Shown here: positions 58,988 through 64,000 of the stretch, piece by piece
How the letters are laid out: every line of letters starts with the position of its first letter
Numbering within the stretch: the stretch's first letter is position 1
Assembly: GCA_014802265.1 (NCBI GenBank)
Contig: JAAVCP010000026.1
Span: 16,198 to 80,197 of the forward strand
Origin: Bacteroides sp.
GTDB lineage: Bacteria > Bacteroidota > Bacteroidia > Bacteroidales > Muribaculaceae
Length of the DNA: 64,000 bases
Direction: 5' to 3'
Position numbers and translations under genes: made by a program
The notes under the pieces: generated by a model
The model's input: the letters and a program-made list of their open reading frames with translations, nothing else
What the model was told of the DNA's origin: nothing
Databases searched by the model: none

Positions 58988-60763
58988 TTATTTTACTACA
59001 AAAATATCTGAGCCAAAATCAATAGTCACATTATCTGCCATGTTCAAAGTTAAGGGTTCTTTGGTGACTATTACTTCCTCATTAACGCGCTGATCATCTT
59101 CGATTGAATATCTGACAGCCTGCACCATATAATTACCTGCAGGAATGAGCAGCATAGTGGCATTGATACCACTTCCTCCTGTAGCAGTTGCAGTACAGAT
59201 GGTCTGAGGAACGATGTAATCAGGCTCTGCATCGGTTATTTCGTCACGCCAAAACTTAATGTCACTGACATAGTAAGATGCATCTGAAGAATTTCTGATC
59301 ACAGCACTGCAGGTTGGAATGCGATTCGGAGGAGTGACGGGGAAACGGAATACAGATTTATTTTCAGCATCATTATTCCCAAACTCTCCGATTGTCATTC
59401 CTTGTCCGGCATTAAGCCATTGGTAAGCACGATAGAATGGATTGACACCAACCTGCATGTAAATGCACTCATTGGAATTTTGGTCAATATCGCTTACGCG
59501 CCATATCCATGAATACTTAAATGTCAGGTCTCCGGTGGCTAAATCAGGTATAGCTGTGACGGTGATATCATCTGAAGCATCCGGCAGCCCATTGACGAGG
59601 AGAGAATAACCTACGTTGCCAGATGTGTCCTCACTCTTTATTTCAATTCCCGGTAATGTGGCATCGGAAGAGTTGTTCCAAGTCCAATTATTGAAAGAGG
59701 TGAGTTTGTGGTTATCTTTACTGTCGGGAACACCTCCACAAACAGTAGCATCAATACCCCATTCAAAACCGGGATTATAGTCGGCAGCATCAGGCAAGGA
59801 GGTGGGGTGGGGGATTGCTCCCTCGGCAAAGGTATGGCTTACGGATTCCACAAATTTACCGTTTGATTTTCGGAGGAGGCTTGCCGAGAGATCGCAGTGG
59901 CTTAAATAGAAACCACAAATCTGTGTTATTTCATCTCCACGACGACGTGCCCATTTGCCATTGTCCATAGGAGCGTTACGGAGCACCATTTCAGCCTCAA
60001 CAGCATAATAATCCCCCGTGGCGTTACCGTCAAAAGCATGAATGGGGTAGATATTATAGGTTACATTGGCAGTGGTGGACAGTGATAGCTGACCAATGTT
60101 CGCCCAGTGTTCATCGACAAGCTGTGACTCGTCAAGAGACAGCTTAAATGTGTGGGTAATACTTTGCGGCGCAAAGCGTCTTCTGATGTCTTTAGACCTC
60201 AGGTCAACACCCTTAAGGCGGCTACCGGTGACACTATTTATCCAGCTACAGAAATGAAAAAGTGGTACTTCGTCGTCATCAATTCCGTCGACATCGTGGA
60301 GAGAGTAATATGTTCCGGCATTATTAAAACCGTAAATGGCACATTTCTCTTCTCCTTCAGGTCCGGCATAAAATATGTCATTGCGTTCACTCCAATCAGC
60401 AACCAAAGCTCCATTGGGATTGAACACGGCGATAAGTGTGCCTTTGCCGTAGGCATCAGAAAGCACATCCTCGTATTCTTTAATCGAACTGCCGGCAACA
60501 ATTATTATTTTAGCTGCCGAGGGCTCGACAATATTGGTGAAACAGCTATGCAGATTATCTTCCTCTGCCCCAAAATTACCCAATATGGCGGTAGGCTGCG
60601 TAACTTCTTCCGTAATTGGTGTTTCCGTAGGGTCAGCAGGAGAGATAAACTCATATTCCTCTTCTATTATCTTATTGTCGTTGTCGCATGATGCGTTTAT
60701 CAACAGCAATGTTCCGGCGCATATAGCTGAAGTAAGGGATTGCAGATTTTTTTTACGTATCAT
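58988..60763 (-). CDS. Large secreted lipoprotein, possibly leukocidin/beta-pore-forming-toxin-like
   Basis: The start at 60763 (MIRKKNLQSLTSAICAGTLL) is chosen because a perfect promoter -7 box lies at 60824-60831, so the ATG at 60826 could not be transcribed; it also gives a direct lipoprotein signal ending INASCDN. About 591 residues. The N-terminal third contains ILGNFGAEEDNLHSCF and YAGPEGEEKCAIYGFN. The middle (DYYAVEAEMVLRNAPMDNGK, CGFYLSHCDLSASLL, DYNPGFEWGIDATVCGG, TFKYSWIWRVSD) recalls the Bacteroidetes members of the leukocidin/hemolysin family, but I am not certain. The C-terminus has beta-rich repeats (CTATATGGSGINATMLLIPA). It is a single gene bounded by a promoter and a hairpin. 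Confidence 0.75.
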   Translation of the reverse strand: MIRKKNLQSLTSAICAGTLLLINASCDNDNKIIEEEYEFISPADPTETPITEEVTQPTAILGNFGAEEDNLHSCFTNIVEPSAAKIIIVAGSSIKEYEDVLSDAYGKGTLIAVFNPNGALVADWSERNDIFYAGPEGEEKCAIYGFNNAGTYYSLHDVDGIDDDEVPLFHFCSWINSVTGSRLKGVDLRSKDIRRRFAPQSITHTFKLSLDESQLVDEHWANIGQLSLSTTANVTYNIYPIHAFDGNATGDYYAVEAEMVLRNAPMDNGKWARRRGDEITQICGFYLSHCDLSASLLRKSNGKFVESVSHTFAEGAIPHPTSLPDAADYNPGFEWGIDATVCGGVPDSKDNHKLTSFNNWTWNNSSDATLPGIEIKSEDTSGNVGYSLLVNGLPDASDDITVTAIPDLATGDLTFKYSWIWRVSDIDQNSNECIYMQVGVNPFYRAYQWLNAGQGMTIGEFGNNDAENKSVFRFPVTPPNRIPTCSAVIRNSSDASYYVSDIKFWRDEITDAEPDYIVPQTICTATATGGSGINATMLLIPAGNYMVQAVRYSIEDDQRVNEEVIVTKEPLTLNMADNVTIDFGSDIFVVK

Positions 60764-60823
60764 AATAAGTCTTTGACTGCTATTTATTTTACAAGTTGCT
60801 TTAAGGAAAAGTGTTTTGGAGTG

Positions 60824-60853
60824 CAAAATTAGTAAAAAACTATGAAAATCAGA
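60824..60853 (-). promoter_or_regulatory. Promoter of the large lipoprotein gene
   Basis: TAATTTTG (-7, 60824-60831) on the minus strand with a weak TCTG (60850-60853) 18 bp upstream. The predicted start is near 60817, 54 nt before the ATG at 60763. Confidence 0.6.
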
Positions 60854-60936
60854 AATTATTATTAAAAGTATGATTGACTTTTAATAAATGATTGGCTTTA
60901 TAAGGATAAAAACAATAAAAAATATTTAATTAATAC

Positions 60937-60967
60937 TTGCACAAGCTATGGGAAAGCAGTAACTTTG
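60937..60967 (+). promoter_or_regulatory. Promoter of the SGNH/MBOAT pair
   Basis: TTG (-33, 60937-60939) and TAACTTTG (-7, 60960-60967), spacer 20 bp. The leader (about 95 nt) contains a 9-bp hairpin, ATTCAGTTT (60975-60983) with AAACTGAAT (60988-60996). Confidence 0.75.
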
Positions 60968-61068
60968 TAATTAGATTCAGTTTGTTTAAACTGAATTTTG
61001 GATATAAAGCCATGCTTACCCAACGGCTATGGCGAATTTTAACAGGATAAAATACTTTATACTCGACA

Positions 61069-61857
61069 ATGAAATCGCATTACGCGAGCCTATGGCTCCT
61101 GATTACCATCGCCTTGGCGTTGATAGTGGGTGCAAGTCTGACTGATGAATTTTCAATAGGTGCTTGGACTCCTAAGAAGGCTCCTATTTCAGAACTCTTT
61201 TCACGAGACACGGTTTTGACAATTAATGGCAAGGATGTTCCAATTGATTCCATTCTCATGCCTGTGGAGGAACCGGCATTAGTGGCAGTAGACTCTGTTC
61301 CGAAGACCATACTGTTGTTTGGCGATTCAATGACATTTAACCTTGCTCTTCGGCTTGAGAGATATTCCAGACAGAACGGTCACCGTCTTTATGCCATCAA
61401 CTGGGACTCAAGTAACACCAAGATATGGGCTGAGACAGACACCCTCACTTATTATTTAAATAAGTTTAAACCTGACTATGTGTTTATTTCACTTGGCAGC
61501 AATGAGGTTTATTTCAAGAATCCCAGGGTGCGTATGCCTTATGTGCAGAAGATACTTAGCAGAATAGGTGATATCCCCTACGTATGGATAGGTCCTCCGA
61601 ACTGGAATGAAGACACCGGAATCAACGACATGCTTGAGGCTACCTGCCGGAGAGGTGCTTTTTTTCGCTCAGCCGGGATGGAGTTTAAGAGAAAAAAAGA
61701 TAAGATACATCCCACCCGTGAGGCGTCTGCCTTGTGGATTGACAGTATAATGAGGTGGATGCCAAAATCTTCTCATCCTATACTTTCTGATGTGCCCTCA
61801 GACACATTACCCAAATCACGTAGCCGAGTAATATTTATAAAGCCATACGGGAAATAA
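61069..61857 (+). CDS. SGNH/GDSL-like hydrolase paired with MBOAT (AlgJ/AlgX role)
   Basis: 262 residues. An N-terminal signal/anchor (SLWLLITIALALIVGASL) and an SGNH fold: nucleophile Ser87 in LLFGDSMTF, the Asn of ISLGSNEVYF, and the Asp/His pair in KDKIHPTREA. In alginate-type and related systems, an AlgI-like MBOAT protein passes acetyl groups across the membrane and an SGNH protein places them on the polysaccharide. The next gene is such an MBOAT (43 bp away), so this is the likely acetyltransferase partner. The target polymer is not known; the capsule of this window is a candidate. Confidence 0.88.
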   Translation: MKSHYASLWLLITIALALIVGASLTDEFSIGAWTPKKAPISELFSRDTVLTINGKDVPIDSILMPVEEPALVAVDSVPKTILLFGDSMTFNLALRLERYSRQNGHRLYAINWDSSNTKIWAETDTLTYYLNKFKPDYVFISLGSNEVYFKNPRVRMPYVQKILSRIGDIPYVWIGPPNWNEDTGINDMLEATCRRGAFFRSAGMEFKRKKDKIHPTREASALWIDSIMRWMPKSSHPILSDVPSDTLPKSRSRVIFIKPYGK

Positions 61858-61900
61858 CACCATTATAGCTAACATGTATTTATATTTTTGCTGACAAATT

Positions 61901-63391
61901 ATGTCTCAGTCAAGCGTTGAAACTCTAACTGCCACATTGTCGAATATCGGGCAAATGCTCGTATATGACCCCAAGAGCCCGATGTTGTTTTCAAGCGGTC
62001 TGTTTTGGCTATTATTTATTTTCTTCCTCCCGGTCTATGCACTGCTGAAAGGAAGTAAGAGGAAAATGATCCTTTTTGTGGTGGGCTTCTCTCTTTATTT
62101 CTACTACAAATCGAGTGGATTGTTTTTTCTTTTGCTCATCGCCACCTCTTTTATAGACTGGAATCTGTCAAAGGTGATTTATAATCTTAAAACGAGGAAA
62201 TGGAAGCTCACAGTGATGTGGTTTTCCATCACGCTTTCACTGTCGGTGTTGGGTTATTTCAAGTATGCCAACTTCTTCCTTTGGAACTGGAATCAGATGG
62301 TGGAGGGAAATTTCCAGCCTCTTGACATAATTTTGCCGGTCGGAATCTCTTTTTATACTTTTCAGTCGATCAGCTATGTAGTAGACGTATATAAAGGAAG
62401 GATAAAGCCGACACGCCATTGGGTAGACTATCTCTTCTTTCTGTCGTTTTTCCCAGCATTAGTGGCAGGTCCCATTGTGAGGGCAGATTATTTTTTGCCT
62501 CAAGTTGAGAAAAACCTTATGCCGTCAAAGGAAAATATCTGGGGCGGGTTGTGGCTTGTAATGATCGGCATAATAAAAAAGGCAGTCATAGCAGATTATA
62601 TAGCACAATATAATGATTTAATTTTTAATTCACCTGATCTTTATACGGGTGTGCAGTCGCTTATGGGTGTGTTGGGCTACACGATGCAAATATATTGTGA
62701 CTTTTCGGGCTATTCAGATATGGCAATAGGACTTGCCCTTATAATGGGCTTTAAGTTAGGTCTTAACTTTGATTCCCCATATCAGAGCCGCAATCTTACC
62801 GAATTTTGGCGCCGTTGGCATATCTCTCTTTCGTCATGGCTAAGAGATTATTTATATATTCCTTTGGGTGGTAACCGTAAGGGCACACTCCGGACCTATA
62901 TAAATAACTTCCTTACGATGCTTATAGGTGGGCTATGGCATGGAGCAGCTTGGAAATTTGTGTTTTGGGGAGCGATGCACGGAGTAGGACTGGCAATTCA
63001 CAAAGCATTTAAACCCTTACTTGACCGGTTGCCAAATAACTTTGTGGTGACATTCATCAGTTGGGTTCTCACCTTTATGTATGTATCTCTTCTATGGGTG
63101 TTCTTCCGGGCAGCTTCATTCAGTGACTCCGTTATTATAATAGAGAATATATTTGTAGATTTTTATTGGCAACAGATTCCTCAGTTTGCGATTGCGCGTC
63201 CGGTATGGTGCATAATGATGGGGGTACTTATAATTGCGCATTTTGTGCCACAAAGTATCGCCGACAGAGTGCAGGCAATATTCATAAATGTGAACTGGGT
63301 TGTAAAACTGATATTATTTTTGATAATAGTGCAGTTAGTAATCGAATTTATGAGTGAGGAAGTAGCTCCTTTCATATATTTCCAATTTTAA
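61901..63391 (+). CDS. MBOAT-family O-acyltransferase (AlgI/DltB-like)
   Basis: 496 residues with about eleven membrane helices. Family marks: ILPVGISFYTFQSISYVVDV, FFPALVAGPIVRADYFLPQ, GYTMQIYCDFSGYSDMAIGL, NLTEFWRRWHISLSSWLRDY (His307), LGGNRKG, and the catalytic His347 in MLIGGLWHGAAWKF. It moves acetyl (or another acyl) groups through the membrane for O-acylation outside the cell. It is the second gene of the SGNH/MBOAT unit, followed by a very long terminator hairpin. Confidence 0.95.
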   Translation: MSQSSVETLTATLSNIGQMLVYDPKSPMLFSSGLFWLLFIFFLPVYALLKGSKRKMILFVVGFSLYFYYKSSGLFFLLLIATSFIDWNLSKVIYNLKTRKWKLTVMWFSITLSLSVLGYFKYANFFLWNWNQMVEGNFQPLDIILPVGISFYTFQSISYVVDVYKGRIKPTRHWVDYLFFLSFFPALVAGPIVRADYFLPQVEKNLMPSKENIWGGLWLVMIGIIKKAVIADYIAQYNDLIFNSPDLYTGVQSLMGVLGYTMQIYCDFSGYSDMAIGLALIMGFKLGLNFDSPYQSRNLTEFWRRWHISLSSWLRDYLYIPLGGNRKGTLRTYINNFLTMLIGGLWHGAAWKFVFWGAMHGVGLAIHKAFKPLLDRLPNNFVVTFISWVLTFMYVSLLWVFFRAASFSDSVIIIENIFVDFYWQQIPQFAIARPVWCIMMGVLIIAHFVPQSIADRVQAIFINVNWVVKLILFLIIVQLVIEFMSEEVAPFIYFQF

Positions 63392-63416
63392 GTTAGATTT
63401 AGAGGCTATTTTTAAT

Positions 63417-63476
63417 AAAAACTTATTCCTCCCCCTGATTTTTCAATTGAAAAATCAGGGGGAGGAATAAGTTTTT
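63417..63476 (+). terminator. 60-bp perfect palindrome after the MBOAT gene
   Basis: Bases 63417-63446 are the exact reverse complement of 63447-63476, with no spacer; the GC part is CCTCCCCCTGA / TCAGGGGGAGG. It ends with GTTTTT, a rightward U-tract, 25 bp after the stop. It also separates the gene from the rRNA operon. Confidence 0.85.
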
Positions 63477-63627
63477 GCGCAAATAATACCAAAATAATAA
63501 CGCTTAAAATAAGGTAAAAGTTTAGTAATTAACATTATGAAATATATTTTAACATTTATTGATTTCATTATATTACAACACTTTAAAATTAATTTTTGAG
63601 AAAAATGTGACGTAAAACATAAAAATA

Positions 63628-63659
63628 TTTGCACGGCGGGAAAAACGGTTGTAATTTTG
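63628..63659 (+). promoter_or_regulatory. rRNA operon promoter
   Basis: TTTG (-33, 63628-63631) and TAATTTTG (-7, 63652-63659) with a 20-bp spacer, perfect. The predicted start near 63666 gives a precursor leader of about 258 nt. Confidence 0.8.
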
Positions 63660-63923
63660 CAACCGCAAACGGGAAACGGCGGCACAGCCCGCGTAGCCCG
63701 GGAGCGGAGAGAACATTGACAACAATGCCACAGGACAAGCACCGGAGGTGACACTCCGGTAGCCATACAGACAAGACAAGGAGACACGGAAAATGAAGTC
63801 TCCGTCAATCATACAGCAACAGGCGTAGCCACAGTAAATGAAGGCAGCATCCAGCCCGAGACAAACCGCCGAGCCCTTATTGGGCAAGGCAACCGAATAA
63901 TGAAATTTAGGAAACTAGATAAA
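63660..63923 (+). ncRNA. rRNA precursor leader
   Basis: The GC-rich leader before 16S. It contains a 7-bp hairpin ACCGGAG (63741-63747) with CTCCGGT (63754-63760) and other short stems, probably part of rRNA folding and processing. Open frames on either strand here have no coding character. Confidence 0.6.

Positions 63924-64000
<77 letters not shown>

Noticed and set aside
63455..63887. Leftward frames with Cys-rich peptides over the rRNA leader
   Set aside because: They overlap the rRNA promoter and GC-rich leader and have no promoter; they follow from rRNA-type sequence.

Overview
This is a chromosomal segment of a Bacteroidales bacterium, most likely of the Muribaculaceae (gut) type. The evidence is the start of a 16S rRNA gene at the right end, Rnf and fimbrillin-type gene sets, GH97, lipoproteins without Shine-Dalgarno sites, and many promoters of the Bacteroides form (TTTG at -33, about 20 bp, then TAnnTTTG at -7). 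Species-level placement cannot be made from the 77 bases of 16S visible.

Layout. 1-5.1 kb: the 5' part of a secreted alpha/beta hydrolase, a tRNA-His, then a leftward unit with a PD-(D/E)XK (Rpn-type) nuclease gene directly followed by a three-gene fimbrial set (DUF3575, FimB/Mfa2-like, fimbrillin-like lipoprotein). 5.1-10.7 kb: a complete Rnf operon (rseC-like, rnfB, C, D, G, E, A). 10.7-11.9 kb: an almost empty stretch with one strong orphan hairpin and a 20-21 bp tandem repeat. 11.9-15.3 kb: a membrane protein/XRE pair, a GH97 glycosidase and a small secreted protein. 15.3-21.5 kb: rho-ybaK-aroC-radical SAM-tlpA running leftward from a single good promoter. 21.6-26.5 kb: a SecD-P1-like lipoprotein, a 34-codon membrane ORF, an acetyltransferase divergent from an AraC regulator, a broken cotH, tilS and rubrerythrin. 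26.6-33.2 kb: a tolC/macA/ABC ATPase/MacB-like permease/histidine kinase/LytTR regulator operon with a probable LytTR operator at its own promoter. 33.3-58.9 kb: a leftward capsule/O-antigen locus, with a PLP aminotransferase and an MBL hydrolase embedded. 58.9-63.5 kb: a large secreted lipoprotein and an SGNH/MBOAT O-acetylation pair. 63.6-64 kb: an rRNA operon promoter and the 16S start.

The polysaccharide locus begins with an unusual 518-residue protein. Its N-terminal half is a tyrosine-recombinase fold lacking most catalytic residues, and its C-terminal half is a NusG/UpxY-type antiterminator. Downstream lie UDP-sugar dehydrogenase, a fused cytidylyltransferase-oxidoreductase, an SDR, glycosyltransferases, a Wzx flippase, a CDP-glycerol-type polymer transferase, a PIG-L deacetylase, a Wzy-like polymerase, the CapE/CapF/CapG set for UDP-L-FucNAc, an initiating sugar transferase, a GNAT and an ATP-grasp enzyme. 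Two genes in the locus are broken (serine acetyltransferase, ACC-deaminase-like), an MNT/HEPN pair with its own promoter is inserted between capF and capG, and the middle part (about 45-53 kb) is visibly AT-richer than the capEFG part.

The strongest new observations are four. First, the integrase-fold/antiterminator fusion. Second, a pair of 12-bp direct repeats with identical geometry at two promoters 22.5 kb apart, pointing to a shared AraC-family regulon. Third, the 10-bp direct repeats at 21-bp spacing upstream of the tolC operon that ends with a LytTR regulator. Fourth, a 32-codon leader ORF in the long 5' leader of rho.
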